A stretch of DNA of 64,000 nucleotides from Novosphingobium sp. ZN18A2 (GCF_036784765.1 NZ_CP136651.1:558001-622000); one strand, 5' to 3'; positions 36,230-45,962 are shown, counted from the stretch's first letter. Made by a program: numbers and translations. Notes: generated by a model from the letters alone, not told the origin.

Positions 36230-37327
36230 TCAGAATCCCGCGCCGTCGGGCCATCCCGGCGCGGCAAGGCCCATCACCTTGAACAGCGTGCCCATCTGCG
36301 CCTCGTCCGTCAGCCGGTTTTTCGCCGCATGAATGGCTTGCGAGTGCTGCGGCGCGAACGATGCAAGCGCCTCTGCGCGCGCGTCGATGCCCAGCGCGCG
36401 TAGCCAGCGGCCCTGTTCCACCGTGCCCAGCCAGCGGGCGCCGCGCGCCTCGACGATTGGGGCAAGCGCGGAAAAGTCCACGTGCGCGGTGATGTCGGCC
36501 TCGCCCGGCGCATCGAACAGCCCGACCTTGCGATGCGCGCGCACCGCCTGCATCGTGCTGCCCAACCGGGGATCGGCATGGCCATAGTCAAAGAACAGGC
36601 CCGCGCCGCCCTGCTGGGCGATGCGCCCGGCGACCTCGAATATCGTCGCGGCGGCGGCCGGGCAGGTTTCGATCAGCGAACCCTCGGGCGCATCGCGGCG
36701 CGCTTCGGGAACCGCGGCATCCATCGGCCTGTCGCCCGCGACCGCGACGAGACTGTCGCCATCGAGGCCCACCATCCGCTCGCGCCAGCCCTGCGCGGTG
36801 CGCACCAGCTGGCGAACGGGCAAGGCGTCGAGGAATTCGTTGGCGACGACCAGCAGCACCCCGCGCGACGGCACGGTGGAGAAGTCGGCATGCCACACCG
36901 CATGTTCGTGCAGTTCAAGCTGGTGCGCCTTCAGCGCGGTGCTCGTCTCCACGAAATGGATTTCGGGCGTCAGGCCGTATCGCCTGGCGGCGGTCAGCGC
37001 GTCGCGCGCCAGCGTGCCGCGCCCCGGCCCGAACTCCACGTAATGGACCCGTTCATCGCGCCCGGCGCGGATCCACATGTCGGCCAGCCACAGCCCGATC
37101 AGTTCGCCGAACATCTGACTGATTTCGGGGGCGGTGATGAAGTCCCCGCCCGTGCCCAGCGGATCGCGCGAGTTGTAATAGCGCGCGTTCGATTCGGCCA
37201 TGTAGTGCGCCAGGCTGATCGGGCCGGTGTTGCGGATCAGCCGTGTGAAGATGTCCGCCAGCGAATCGCCCGGTTCCTGCCGTCCGGTCACGTCCATGCC
37301 GCTATCAGCCATGCCGCTACCAGCCAT
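36230..37327 (-). CDS. MidA/NDUFAF7-like SAM-dependent methyltransferase
   Basis: The 365-residue protein shows GPISLAHYMAESNARYYNSRDPLGTGGDFITAPEISQMFGELIG in its first third. The SAM-binding segment VEFGPGRGTLARDAL follows, then NEFLDALPVRQLV and GLFFDYGHADP. These mark the MidA/NDUFAF7 family. The mitochondrial member dimethylates an arginine of complex I subunit NDUFS2 during assembly; a similar role here is inference. Three in-frame ATGs (37327, 37312, 37297) lie in a 15-base tandem repeat, so the start is uncertain. It follows lgt by 7 bases. Confidence 0.9.
   Translation of the reverse strand: MAGSGMADSGMDVTGRQEPGDSLADIFTRLIRNTGPISLAHYMAESNARYYNSRDPLGTGGDFITAPEISQMFGELIGLWLADMWIRAGRDERVHYVEFGPGRGTLARDALTAARRYGLTPEIHFVETSTALKAHQLELHEHAVWHADFSTVPSRGVLLVVANEFLDALPVRQLVRTAQGWRERMVGLDGDSLVAVAGDRPMDAAVPEARRDAPEGSLIETCPAAAATIFEVAGRIAQQGGAGLFFDYGHADPRLGSTMQAVRAHRKVGLFDAPGEADITAHVDFSALAPIVEARGARWLGTVEQGRWLRALGIDARAEALASFAPQHSQAIHAAKNRLTDEAQMGTLFKVMGLAAPGWPDGAGF
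37298..37327. repeat. 15-base tandem repeat carrying duplicate start codons
   Basis: On the minus strand ATGGCTGGTAGCGGC is followed directly by ATGGCTGATAGCGGC and then another ATGG. Each unit offers an in-frame ATG for the methyltransferase gene. Confidence 0.85.
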
Positions 37328-37334
37328 GCCGCCA

Positions 37335-38255
37335 TCACGTCGCCGCGGCGGCAGGCGTCGCCGAAGAGAGGCGCGGTTTCATGAAGGCGCGCACCACGAA
37401 GAACAGACCGACCGCGACCAGCGGCAGCGAAAGCCACTGGCCCATCGAAAGCCCGGTCTGGTGCGCGAAGGATTCAAGCTGGGCATCCGGTTCGCGGAAG
37501 AATTCTACCGTGAAGCGCGACAGGCCATAGCCGAGCGCGAAGGTGCCGACGAGCAGGCCCGGACGCCAGCGTGCGCGCGTTTTCCAGAACAGGACCAGCA
37601 GGATCGTGCCCAGGATAATGCCTTCAAGCCCGGCCTCGTAAAGCTGGCTGGGATGGCGCGGCAACGGCCCCGCGCCCGGAAATACCATAGCCCAGGGAAC
37701 GTCCGGCCCGGCCACGCGGCCCCACAGCTCTCCGTTCACGAAATTGGCGAGGCGGCCGAAGAACAGGCCGAAGGGCACGCAGACCGAAAGGTAATCCGAA
37801 ACGCGAAGGAAATTGAGGCCGCCGCGCCACGAGACATAGGCGATGGCCAGCAGAACGCCGATCAACCCGCCGTGGAAGCTCATCCCGCCGTCCCACAGGC
37901 GCAACAGGTCCCAGCTGACCGTCTCGCCGGGGGTGAAATGGGTGAACAGGCTGGGCTGCCCGGTGTTTCCGCCGGTGTAGAACAGCGCATAGCCAATCCG
38001 GCCACCAAGGATGATCCCCAGCGTTGCATAGAAGAACAGGTCGTCCGCGTGGCGCTGGGCCATCGGTGCGCCGGGCTGGCGGATCATGCGCGAAAGGTGC
38101 CAGTATCCCAGGATGATCCCGGCCAGGTAGGCCAGCGAATACCACTTGAGCTGGAAGAACCCCAGATCGAGCGCGATCGGGGATAGGTGCAGGTCGGACC
38201 AGCGCAGCGGAACGTGCGCGGTGGCTGCTGCAGCAGCGGCCAATAGTGACAGCAA
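37335..38255 (-). CDS. lgt: Prolipoprotein diacylglyceryl transferase
   Basis: Lgt attaches diacylglycerol to the lipobox cysteine of prolipoproteins in the inner membrane. The 306-residue polytopic protein has [28 protein letters not shown] with the catalytic-region histidine, and the Lgt signature [14 protein letters not shown] with its arginine. [12 protein letters not shown] also matches the family. The start is a TTG at 38255 preceded by AAGGAG with 8 bases between, a convincing site. Several predicted clients are in this window (MltA, DUF4136 protein, the 49 kb lipoprotein). Confidence 0.96.
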   Translation of the reverse strand: MLSLLAAAAAATAHVPLRWSDLHLSPIALDLGFFQLKWYSLAYLAGIILGYWHLSRMIRQPGAPMAQRHADDLFFYATLGIILGGRIGYALFYTGGNTGQPSLFTHFTPGETVSWDLLRLWDGGMSFHGGLIGVLLAIAYVSWRGGLNFLRVSDYLSVCVPFGLFFGRLANFVNGELWGRVAGPDVPWAMVFPGAGPLPRHPSQLYEAGLEGIILGTILLVLFWKTRARWRPGLLVGTFALGYGLSRFTVEFFREPDAQLESFAHQTGLSMGQWLSLPLVAVGLFFVVRAFMKPRLSSATPAAAAT

Positions 38256-38392
38256 GACCCGTACTCCTTAAATGAGCGCCGGCAGGTCCCCCGGCGACCC
38301 TCTGGCTTGCGGGCGCTTTAAGCATAGGCCACCATTGGCGCAAATGCCTATCGGGCGACCTGTTGAATTATCTGGGAGAGATACGAACCGTC

Positions 38393-40102
38393 ATGCCAAG
38401 TCAGCTCGATACGGAAATCGCCAAGGTCCAGCAGGCGCTGTTCGCGCCGGGTGGAATGTTCCACACCACGCCGATCGAGCGCTTCGGCCGCGAACTGCCG
38501 ATGATCGCCGCCGCGCCGCCTTCGCTGGCGCATTACTTCGAGCAGTTCACAGAATTGCAGGCGGACAAGGTCTTTATCGTCGATGGCGACCTGCGCCTGA
38601 CCTTCCGCGACGTTTACGACGCGGCGCGGACCGCCGCGGGCGGGCTGGTTGAAGGGCACAAGCTGCAAAAGGGCGATCGCGTGGGCATCGCCGCGCGCAA
38701 TTCGGCCAACTGGGTGGTCGCCTATATGGCCGTGCTGATGGCAGGCGGCTGTGCCACGCTGCTGAACGGCTGGTGGCAGGGTGAGGAACTCGTCCACGGG
38801 ATCGACCTGGTCGGTTGCCGTTTCGTGATCGCCGACGATCAGCGCGCGAAGCGTCTGGAAGGCACCGCGCACAGTGCCGACATCATGCTGATGCAGCACG
38901 ATTGCCCGCCTGCCGAAGGGTTGGCCACCTTTGTCGCCAAGGGCGGCGGGGCGGAAACGCCGCTGCCCGAACTGACCGGAGACGACCTGGCGACCGTGCT
39001 CTACACGTCCGGCTCCACCGGCCCGTCGAAGGGCGCCTATTCCGATCATCGCGGGGTGGTGCAGGGAACCTTCAACTACCTGGCGCAAAGCGTGCTGATG
39101 CTGGGCGTGCTGACCGGTCGCGGTGAAGCGCCAGCCGCGGACCAGCAGCCGGTTACGCTGGTCAACGTGCCGCTGTTCCACGTGACGGGCGAAGTGCCGA
39201 TCCTGCTGCAAAGCTATGCCCTGGGGCGTCGGCTTGTGCTCATGCCCAAGTGGGACGCGGAAAAGGCGATGCAGCTGATAGAGCGCGAGAAGGCGACCTA
39301 TTTCGTCGGCGTTCCGCTGATGAGCTATGAGATCGCCACCCATCCCAACCGCGGCAAATACGACCTTTCAAGCTGCGTGACCTTTGCCGCCGGCGGCGCG
39401 CCGCGACCGGTGGAGCACGTGGAGCAGATTCGCGATGCCCTGCCGCAGGGCTTCCCGATCATCGGCTATGGCCTGACCGAGACGAACGGCGTGGGCTGCG
39501 GCAACTTCAACGAAAACTACATGGCCAAGCCGAATTCGACCGGCCCCGCCTCGCTGCCGCTGGTGGACCTTGCGATCCTCGACGATGACGGAAACGCGCT
39601 TCCGCCAAAGGCGATGGGCGAAGTTTCCATCCGGTCGGTCTGCAATTTCCTGGGCTATTGGGACAACCCCGAGGCAACGAAGGCGGCAATCATGCCCGAC
39701 GGGTATTTCCGCACGGGCGACCTGGGTTATCTGGACGAGGACGGCTATCTGTTCATCGTCGACCGCAAGAAGGACATCATCATTCGCGGCGGTGAAAACA
39801 TCGCCACCGTGGAAGTGGAAAGCGCGATCTATGCGCATCCCGATATCGCCGAGGCGAGCGTGTTCGGCCTGCCCGACGACCGCTTTGGCGAAGTGCCGGC
39901 GGCGGTCTATCTCGCCAAGCCGGGCCACACGCTGACGCCCGAAGCGCTTGCCGAATTTCTGGGGCAGCACATCGCGCCGTTCAAGATTCCGGCAAAGTTC
40001 TGGCAAGTGACGGAACCCCTGCCGCGCCTCGGCACCGAAAAGGTGGACAAGCGGGCCTTGCGCCAGAAGTACACGCAGGAGTGGGAACAGAAGCGCGGCT
40101 AG
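38393..40102 (+). CDS. AMP-forming acyl-CoA synthetase (class I adenylate-forming)
   Basis: The 569-residue enzyme activates a carboxylic acid to its CoA thioester through an acyl-adenylate. The P-loop-like motif LYTSGSTGPSKGAYSDH, the YGLTETNG adenine site, the YFRTGDLGYLDEDGY aspartate and VDRKKDIIIRGGENI hinge are all present. The catalytic lysine is in GTEKVDKRALR near the C-terminus. Substrate class (medium or long fatty acid, or aromatic) is not clear. ATG 38393 follows GGGAGAG. It is divergent from lgt and 66 bases before glnD. Confidence 0.92.
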   Translation: MPSQLDTEIAKVQQALFAPGGMFHTTPIERFGRELPMIAAAPPSLAHYFEQFTELQADKVFIVDGDLRLTFRDVYDAARTAAGGLVEGHKLQKGDRVGIAARNSANWVVAYMAVLMAGGCATLLNGWWQGEELVHGIDLVGCRFVIADDQRAKRLEGTAHSADIMLMQHDCPPAEGLATFVAKGGGAETPLPELTGDDLATVLYTSGSTGPSKGAYSDHRGVVQGTFNYLAQSVLMLGVLTGRGEAPAADQQPVTLVNVPLFHVTGEVPILLQSYALGRRLVLMPKWDAEKAMQLIEREKATYFVGVPLMSYEIATHPNRGKYDLSSCVTFAAGGAPRPVEHVEQIRDALPQGFPIIGYGLTETNGVGCGNFNENYMAKPNSTGPASLPLVDLAILDDDGNALPPKAMGEVSIRSVCNFLGYWDNPEATKAAIMPDGYFRTGDLGYLDEDGYLFIVDRKKDIIIRGGENIATVEVESAIYAHPDIAEASVFGLPDDRFGEVPAAVYLAKPGHTLTPEALAEFLGQHIAPFKIPAKFWQVTEPLPRLGTEKVDKRALRQKYTQEWEQKRG

Positions 40103-40167
40103 GCGCAAGTCGTGGCCGGATTCGCGCGCGGGTGGACGCGGCGCGCGCGCGTCCCTAAATCTGGGGC

Positions 40168-42942
40168 ATGACGCTTCCCCGCATCGCGAACCAGCGCAAG
40201 ATCATTGAACGCCGCAAGCTGGCCGAAGCGGTGCGCAAGGCCGTGGCCGAACATGGCGACAAGGCGCGGCCCGCGGTGGTGGACCTGCTGCGCGACGCGC
40301 TCGATTCGGGGCGCGCGGAACTGTCCCGGCGGCTTGCGGCGAAGCCCACCGCCGGTCACGAATGCGCGCAGGGGCACGCCTTCCTGATCGACCAGGTGGT
40401 GCGCGTGATCCACGATCACGTGGTGGAGGACGTCTATCCCGCCGGCAACCGATCGACCGGAGAGCATCTTTCGATCCTTGCGGTCGGCGGTTACGGACGC
40501 GGCGAGATGGCGCCGCATTCGGACGTCGACATCGCCTTCCTGACGCCCGGCAAGCAGACCGCCTGGTGCGAACAGGTGATAGAGGCGATGCTCTATTTCC
40601 TGTGGGATCTTTCGCTGAAGGTCGGCCATTCAAGCCGTTCGCTGGACGATATGGTGCGCATGGCGAAAAGCGACCTGACGATCCGCACCGCGCTGCTGGA
40701 AGGCCGCTATGTCTGGGGCGACCGCGACCTGTACGAGGAAGCGTCGCGCCGGTTCTATGCCGAAGTCGTGACCGGGACCGAGCGCCAGTTCGTTACCGAC
40801 AAGCTGGAAGAGCGCAACGAACGGCACAAGAAGCTGGGCGACAGCCGCTATGTGGTTGAGCCCAACGTGAAAGAGGGCAAGGGCGGGCTGCGCGACCTTC
40901 ACACGCTCTACTGGATCGGCAAGTACATCCACAAGGTGAAGACGCCGTCGGAGCTGGTCGACGTGGGGCTGCTGACCGCGCAGGAATACCGTTCGTTCCG
41001 GCGGGCGGAGAATTTCTTCTGGGCGGTGCGCTGCCATCTGCACACTATCACCGGCCGCGCGGAGGACCGGCTGACCTTCGACATGCAGCCCGAAGTCGCG
41101 CGGCGCATGAACTTTGCCGAACGTCCGGGCAAGAGCGCGGTCGAACGGTTCATGCAGTTCTTCTTCCTCCAGGCGAAGCAGGTGGGATCGCTGACCGGCG
41201 TGTTCCTGGCCCAGCTTGACGAGCAGTTCGCGAAGAAGGCGAAGCCCGCCTTCCTTTCGCGGATGCGGCGCAAGCGCAAGATCGGGGAATACCTGGTGGA
41301 TGGCGGCAAACTTGCCGCGCCGGACGACGAATTCTTCCAGCAGGATCCGGTGCGGCTGGTCGAACTGTTTACCGTGGCGGATCGCGAAGGGCTGGAAATC
41401 CATCCCGAAACGCTGCGCGTCGTGCGGCGCGATGCGGGGCTTATCAATGGCAAGGTGCGCAAGACCGCGCGCGCCAACGCGCTGTTCATCGAATTGCTGA
41501 CCAGCCGGAACGATCCCGAAACGGTGCTGCGCTGGATGAACGAATCGGGCGTGTTCGGCCGCTTCATTCCCGACTTCGGCCGCGTGAACGCGCAGATGCA
41601 GTTCGATATGTACCACCACTACACGGTGGACGAACACACGATCCGCGCGATCGGCCTGCTGGCGCGGATCGAAAAGGGCGACCTGAACGACGACCATCCG
41701 CTTTCCAGCGAGGTGATCGGCAAGCTGGCGTCGCGCCGCGTGCTCTATGTCGCAACGCTGATGCACGATATCGCCAAGGGCCGGCGCGGCGACCATTCGG
41801 TGCTGGGGGCGGAACTGGCGCTGCGCGTCTGCCCGCGGCTGGGACTGGGCGCCCAGGAAACCGAAATGGTCAGCTGGCTGGTGCGCCATCACCTGCTGAT
41901 GAGCGCGACCGCCTTCAAGCGCGACCTGGCCGATTACAAGACCATCGCAGATTTCGTTGCCGTCGTGCAGTCGGTGGAGCGGTTGCGCCTGCTGCTGATC
42001 CTGACCGTGGTCGATATCCGCGCGGTCGGCCCCGGCATCTGGAACAGCTGGAAGCGCCAGCTTCTGGGCGATCTGTTCGTGGCCGCCGAAGAGATGCTGC
42101 GCCTGGGGCACAAGCAATATGGCCGCGCCGAACGGATCGCCGCCAAGAAGAAGGCGGTGGGAGAGATCCTGCGCGAACGCGACAAGCTGATCGGAACGGT
42201 CGGGCGGCAGATGGCCGATTCCTACTGGATTGCGGAGCCGGAAGACATCATCGTGATGAACCTGCAGCAGATGGACCGGGGCCACGGCCAGCCGCTGCGG
42301 ATCGAGGCACAGTATTACCCGGCGCGCGGCGCAACGCTGGTTACCGTGCTGGCGGCGGACCATCCGGGCCTGTTCTATCGCATCGCGGGCGGTATCCACC
42401 TGGCCGGCGGCAATATCATCGACGCGCGCATCCACACCGCGAAGAACGGCATGGCGGTCGACAATTTCCTGGTGCAGGACCCGCTGGGCCGCCCGTTCAA
42501 CGAACCGGGCCAGATGGAACGGATCAGGACGGCGATAGAAGACGCGCTTGCCAACCGTGTGAAGCTGGCCCCGCAGCTTGACCGGCGCCCGCTCGCCCGG
42601 CCGCGCGCCGAAGCCTTCGACGTGCAGCCGATGGTCATTTTCGACAACAAGGCGTCGAACCGCTTCACGGTGATAGAGGTCGGCGCGCGCGACACGCCGG
42701 CGTTGCTGAACCGGTTGGCCCGCGCGCTGTTCGAAGCGCGGCTGATCGTCCACTCAGCGCATATCACCACTTATGGCGAGCGCGCGGCGGACACGTTCTA
42801 TGTAACCGACCTGCTGGGCGAAAAGCTGGAAGAACAGCGTCAGCGGTCGATAGAGCGCCGCCTGCTGGAAGCCGCGGCAGACAACACGGCCAAGCCGGGC
42901 AAGTCGGGCAAAGCCGCGGAAAAGGCGAAAGAGCCGGTCTGA
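40168..42942 (+). CDS. glnD: [Protein-PII] uridylyltransferase / uridylyl-removing enzyme
   Basis: GlnD senses glutamine and adds or removes UMP on PII proteins, controlling nitrogen metabolism. The 924-residue protein has a nucleotidyltransferase domain with GGYGRGEMAPHSDVD, the metal aspartates being at about residues 119 and 121. An HD hydrolase domain carries LMHDIAKGRRGDHS (His533, Asp534). Two C-terminal ACT domains follow (LVTVLAADHPGLFYRIAGG and FTVIEVGARDTPALLNRLARAL). All catalytic residues look intact. GltB, a target of the same nitrogen control in many bacteria, is at the right edge. Confidence 0.97.
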   Translation: MTLPRIANQRKIIERRKLAEAVRKAVAEHGDKARPAVVDLLRDALDSGRAELSRRLAAKPTAGHECAQGHAFLIDQVVRVIHDHVVEDVYPAGNRSTGEHLSILAVGGYGRGEMAPHSDVDIAFLTPGKQTAWCEQVIEAMLYFLWDLSLKVGHSSRSLDDMVRMAKSDLTIRTALLEGRYVWGDRDLYEEASRRFYAEVVTGTERQFVTDKLEERNERHKKLGDSRYVVEPNVKEGKGGLRDLHTLYWIGKYIHKVKTPSELVDVGLLTAQEYRSFRRAENFFWAVRCHLHTITGRAEDRLTFDMQPEVARRMNFAERPGKSAVERFMQFFFLQAKQVGSLTGVFLAQLDEQFAKKAKPAFLSRMRRKRKIGEYLVDGGKLAAPDDEFFQQDPVRLVELFTVADREGLEIHPETLRVVRRDAGLINGKVRKTARANALFIELLTSRNDPETVLRWMNESGVFGRFIPDFGRVNAQMQFDMYHHYTVDEHTIRAIGLLARIEKGDLNDDHPLSSEVIGKLASRRVLYVATLMHDIAKGRRGDHSVLGAELALRVCPRLGLGAQETEMVSWLVRHHLLMSATAFKRDLADYKTIADFVAVVQSVERLRLLLILTVVDIRAVGPGIWNSWKRQLLGDLFVAAEEMLRLGHKQYGRAERIAAKKKAVGEILRERDKLIGTVGRQMADSYWIAEPEDIIVMNLQQMDRGHGQPLRIEAQYYPARGATLVTVLAADHPGLFYRIAGGIHLAGGNIIDARIHTAKNGMAVDNFLVQDPLGRPFNEPGQMERIRTAIEDALANRVKLAPQLDRRPLARPRAEAFDVQPMVIFDNKASNRFTVIEVGARDTPALLNRLARALFEARLIVHSAHITTYGERAADTFYVTDLLGEKLEEQRQRSIERRLLEAAADNTAKPGKSGKAAEKAKEPV

Positions 42943-42970
42943 ACCGGCGCTTCGGCACCTGTGCCGGGCG

Positions 42971-43327
42971 TTATGTCCCGGCCGCCTTCTCGGTGAACTG
43001 GTCGAAGGCTTCCACGGCCTGCGCTGCATACATCAGACTTGGCCCCGCGCCCATGTAAAGCGCCATGCCCATCGCTTCCATCACCTCTTCGCGCGTGGCC
43101 CCGCGCGCGACGGCGGCCTTGGAATGGAACGCGACGCAGCCATCGCAGCGGATCGCCACCGCGATGGCCAGCGCGATCAGTTCTTTCGTCTTCGCGTCGA
43201 TATGCCCGCCTGCGGTCGCGGCCGAAGCGATGGCCGAAAAGGCCTTCATCACTTCGGGCGAGCCGAGCCGCACTTCCTTGATCGCGCCGGAGAGTTCGTC
43301 GGCCATTTCGGGCCAGTTCTTGTTCAT
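42971..43327 (-). CDS. Carboxymuconolactone decarboxylase family protein (AhpD-like)
   Basis: The 118-residue helical protein has the redox motif CDGCVAFHSKAA (Cys-x2-Cys-x3-His) of AhpD-like alkylhydroperoxidases. It also has HIDAKTKELIALAIAVAIR before it and GATREEVMEAMGMALYMG after it. Family members either reduce peroxides with the CxxC pair or decarboxylate ring-cleavage products; the intact CxxC favours the redox role. ATG 43327 has AAGGAG upstream. It is convergent with glnD and divergent from yqgE. Confidence 0.92.
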   Translation of the reverse strand: MNKNWPEMADELSGAIKEVRLGSPEVMKAFSAIASAATAGGHIDAKTKELIALAIAVAIRCDGCVAFHSKAAVARGATREEVMEAMGMALYMGAGPSLMYAAQAVEAFDQFTEKAAGT

Positions 43328-43456
43328 GGGATCGTTCTCCTTGGATCTTCGGCCATCGCCAACTGTCGCTATCCGCATATGGCAGCCGTGCCTTGATCGC
43401 GGTCAAGCGTCCGATTGGCATTTGGTTCGCGGGGGCAGCGCGGCTATCGTGCCATC

Positions 43457-44017
43457 ATGACCGACGCCCCTTACCTGACGGGCCGCCTTCTGCTGGCGAT
43501 GCCCGGCATGGGAGATCCCCGCTTCGAACAGGCGGTTATCGCCCTGTGCGTGCATGATGAGAACGGCGCGCTGGGCATCGGCATCGGCCACATCCGCGAC
43601 GGCACCGGCTTTCACGCCGTGCTCGACGAGCTGGGCATCGATCGCGGCGTCTCCCCCGATGCACCTGTCCACCACGGCGGCCCGGTGGAGCCGGGGCGCG
43701 GGTTCATCCTTCATACGGCGGACTGGATGGGCAAGGATTCGATAGAAGTCCCGCCGCTGGGCGCGCTTTCGGCCTCGCTGGAAATCCTTACCGCCATTGC
43801 CGAAGGGCGCGGGCCGGAAAAGTGGATCATGGCGCTTGGCTACGCGGGCTGGGGCGCGGGCCAGCTTGACGAGGAAATGCACCGCCACGGCTGGCACGCG
43901 GCCGAAGGACGGCCGGAAATCCTGTTCGATACCCCGCCCGAATCGCGCTGGGTTTCCACCTGGCGCGCCGAAGGGATCGACCCCGCGTTGCTTTCGAACG
44001 CGACGGGCCATGCATGA
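43457..44017 (+). CDS. YqgE/AlgH family protein (UPF0301)
   Basis: The 186-residue protein starts MTDAPYLTGRLLLAMPGMGDPRFEQAV, the UPF0301 opening, and continues with HHGGPVEPGRGFILHT, ALGYAGWGAGQLDEEM and WRAEGIDPALLSNATGHA. In Pseudomonas a relative influences alginate expression. The molecular function is not established. It is convergent with ribA. The 59-base gap contains small overlapping hairpins (AGCCTCC/GGAGGCT and GGCTTC/GAAGCC) without a T-run. Confidence 0.93.
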   Translation: MTDAPYLTGRLLLAMPGMGDPRFEQAVIALCVHDENGALGIGIGHIRDGTGFHAVLDELGIDRGVSPDAPVHHGGPVEPGRGFILHTADWMGKDSIEVPPLGALSASLEILTAIAEGRGPEKWIMALGYAGWGAGQLDEEMHRHGWHAAEGRPEILFDTPPESRWVSTWRAEGIDPALLSNATGHA

Positions 44018-44076
44018 AACAGAGCCTCCCGGAGGCTTCGCCTGAACTGAAGCCCCACAACTTCTGAGGCCTGACC

Positions 44077-45174
44077 CTAAAGCAGGTGCCCGGTCCGGTC
44101 GCGCTTGGTATCCAGATAGCGCGCGTTGTGCGGGTTTGCGGGCAGCTTGTGCGGCACGCGCTCGGCAACGGTAACGCCCACGCCTTCCAGCGCGGAAACC
44201 TTGGCCGGGTTGTTGGTCATCAACCGGATCGCGCCCACGTTCAGCAGGGAAAGCATCCGCGCGGCGACGGGGAAATCGCGCGCTTCGCTGGGCAGGCCCA
44301 GCCGTTCGTTGGCTTCCACCGTGTCGAAGCCCTGGTCCTGCAGTTCATAGGCGCGCAGCTTGTTGATCAGGCCGATACCGCGTCCTTCCTGCCGCAGGTA
44401 CAGCAGCACGCCCCAGCCGCCCGCCCGCGCCTCTTCGGCCATGGCGTGAAGCGCCGCGTCCAGTTGCGGCCCGCAGTCGCACTTCAGGCTGCCCAGCACG
44501 TCGCCCGTCAGGCATTCGGAGTGCAGGCGGACCAGCGGCACCCTGTCGCCGCTTTGCCGCCCGACCACCAGCGCAACGTGTTCGCGCAGATCGTCCCGCG
44601 CGCGGAAGGCCACGATCTCGCAATGGTCCAGCGCTTCTACGGGGAGCCGCGCGCGGGCCTGTATCGTCAGCCGCGCCGGATCGCGGAAGGCGGCAAGGTC
44701 CGCCGCGCTCGCCTCGGCGCCCGGCCCGATACCCGGCGCGATATCCGGCCCCGTGCCCGACATTGTGCCGGGCGACACCAGGAACGCGGGAAGGATGCCG
44801 GCCAGCCGCGCCAGTTCCATCGCCGTTTCCGCCGCCTCGCGCGGCTCCAGCGGTTCTGCGCGGAAGGGGCCGCGCATCGGGTAGGCAAGGTCGCGAGACG
44901 GATCGGCCAGCGTCCGCGCATCGTCCAGCGTGAACGGCTCACCGCCCCGGATCAGCACCGGCGCGTGCGGTTCGGCCGCCTCGCGCTGGTTGGCCAGCTT
45001 CAGCGTGGCCGCGCGCGCGGCGGAAATCAGCAGGTGGGGGGCAGACAGCCCCGGTTCGGAAAAGCCCGTTTCGGCGGGCAGCAGGTCAAGCGCGCCGTCC
45101 GTGCCGCTCACCCGCACCGGCCAGCCGTGGCGCAGCGCGTCGAGCGCTTTCGCGACGGCGCGCGGATCTGTCAC
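44077..45174 (-). CDS. ribA: GTP cyclohydrolase II with an extra N-terminal domain
   Basis: RibA opens the GTP ring in riboflavin synthesis. The C-terminal 200 residues contain the zinc site HSECLTGDVLGSLKCDCGPQL with three cysteines. LRQEGRGIGLINKLRAYELQDQG, GAIRLMTNNPAKVSAL and the terminal YLDTKRDRTGHLL follow. The first 150 or so residues do not match stand-alone RibA; they occupy the place of the DHBP synthase domain of RibBA but lack its obvious acidic and histidine motifs. The GTG start at 45174 overlaps the xthA stop by four bases, so no FMN riboswitch leader is possible directly upstream. Confidence 0.93.
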   Translation of the reverse strand: MTDPRAVAKALDALRHGWPVRVSGTDGALDLLPAETGFSEPGLSAPHLLISAARAATLKLANQREAAEPHAPVLIRGGEPFTLDDARTLADPSRDLAYPMRGPFRAEPLEPREAAETAMELARLAGILPAFLVSPGTMSGTGPDIAPGIGPGAEASAADLAAFRDPARLTIQARARLPVEALDHCEIVAFRARDDLREHVALVVGRQSGDRVPLVRLHSECLTGDVLGSLKCDCGPQLDAALHAMAEEARAGGWGVLLYLRQEGRGIGLINKLRAYELQDQGFDTVEANERLGLPSEARDFPVAARMLSLLNVGAIRLMTNNPAKVSALEGVGVTVAERVPHKLPANPHNARYLDTKRDRTGHLL

Positions 45175-45962
45175 AGGTCGAAGTCCGTGATCAGCGGCAC
45201 GTGGTCCGAAGGCTGTTCCCATTTGCGGGTTTCTTCCACGAAACGGTGCGCGGTCGATTGACTGGCGACGTCCGGCGATGCCCACATGTGATCCAGCCTG
45301 CGCCCCTGGTCCTTGTTGCGCCAGTACGACCGGTACGACCACCAGGAATAATTGCGTTCGGGCGCGGGAATGTGCTTGCGCCCCAGGTCCACCCAGCCGT
45401 GCGCATCGGCCATGCGCTGCAAGGCTTCCACCTCGATCGGCGTATGGCTGACGACCTTCAGCAGCGCCTTGTGGTCATAGACGTCGCATTCCAGCGGGGC
45501 GATGTTGAAATCGCCCACAAGCAGCGTGGGCGCATCGATCCTGTCGGACCAGCGCGTCATGCGTTCAAGAAAGTCCAGCTTCTGGCCGAACTTCGCGTTC
45601 ACCTCGCGGTCGGGCACGTCGCCGCCCGCGGGGATATAGACGTTGTCGATCAGCAGCCCCTTGCCGGGGCCGGTCAGCTCCACGCCCACGTGCCGCGCCT
45701 CTCCGTTGTCCTGCCAGTCATGCCGGCTGACCTCTCGAAACGGAATGCGGCTTACCGTGGCGACGCCGTGATAGCCCTTCTGCCCGTTCACCGCGCGGTG
45801 GGTGTATCCCAGTTGTTCGAACGCGTCGTGCGGGAACAGGTGCTCTGCCACCTTGATTTCCTGCAGGCACAGCACGTCTGGCGCCTGCTCGGTCAGGACA
45901 CGGGCGACCTGTTCGGCGCGCAGGCGGACGGAATTGATATTCCAGGTAGCAACGGAAACCAT
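45171..45962 (-). CDS. xthA: Exodeoxyribonuclease III
   Basis: The 263-residue enzyme of the EEP nuclease fold acts as AP endonuclease and 3' exonuclease in base-excision repair. Motifs are VATWNINSVRLR, VLCLQEIKV, NVYIPAGGD, LLVGDFNIAP, YSWWSYR, RRLDHMWAS and the catalytic SDHVPLITDF at the C-terminus. All active-site residues of the family appear present. It starts MVSVATWNINSV, and its stop overlaps the ribA GTG. Confidence 0.96.
   Translation of the reverse strand: MVSVATWNINSVRLRAEQVARVLTEQAPDVLCLQEIKVAEHLFPHDAFEQLGYTHRAVNGQKGYHGVATVSRIPFREVSRHDWQDNGEARHVGVELTGPGKGLLIDNVYIPAGGDVPDREVNAKFGQKLDFLERMTRWSDRIDAPTLLVGDFNIAPLECDVYDHKALLKVVSHTPIEVEALQRMADAHGWVDLGRKHIPAPERNYSWWSYRSYWRNKDQGRRLDHMWASPDVASQSTAHRFVEETRKWEQPSDHVPLITDFDL

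Noticed and set aside
44018..44076. Hairpins between yqgE and ribA as a terminator
   Set aside because: Stems AGCCTCC/GGAGGCT and GGCTTC/GAAGCC overlap and are mutually exclusive, and neither has a T-run, so I did not list a terminator.
45163..45342. FMN riboswitch before ribA
   Set aside because: ribA begins inside the xthA stop codon, so there is no leader and no RFN element is seen.
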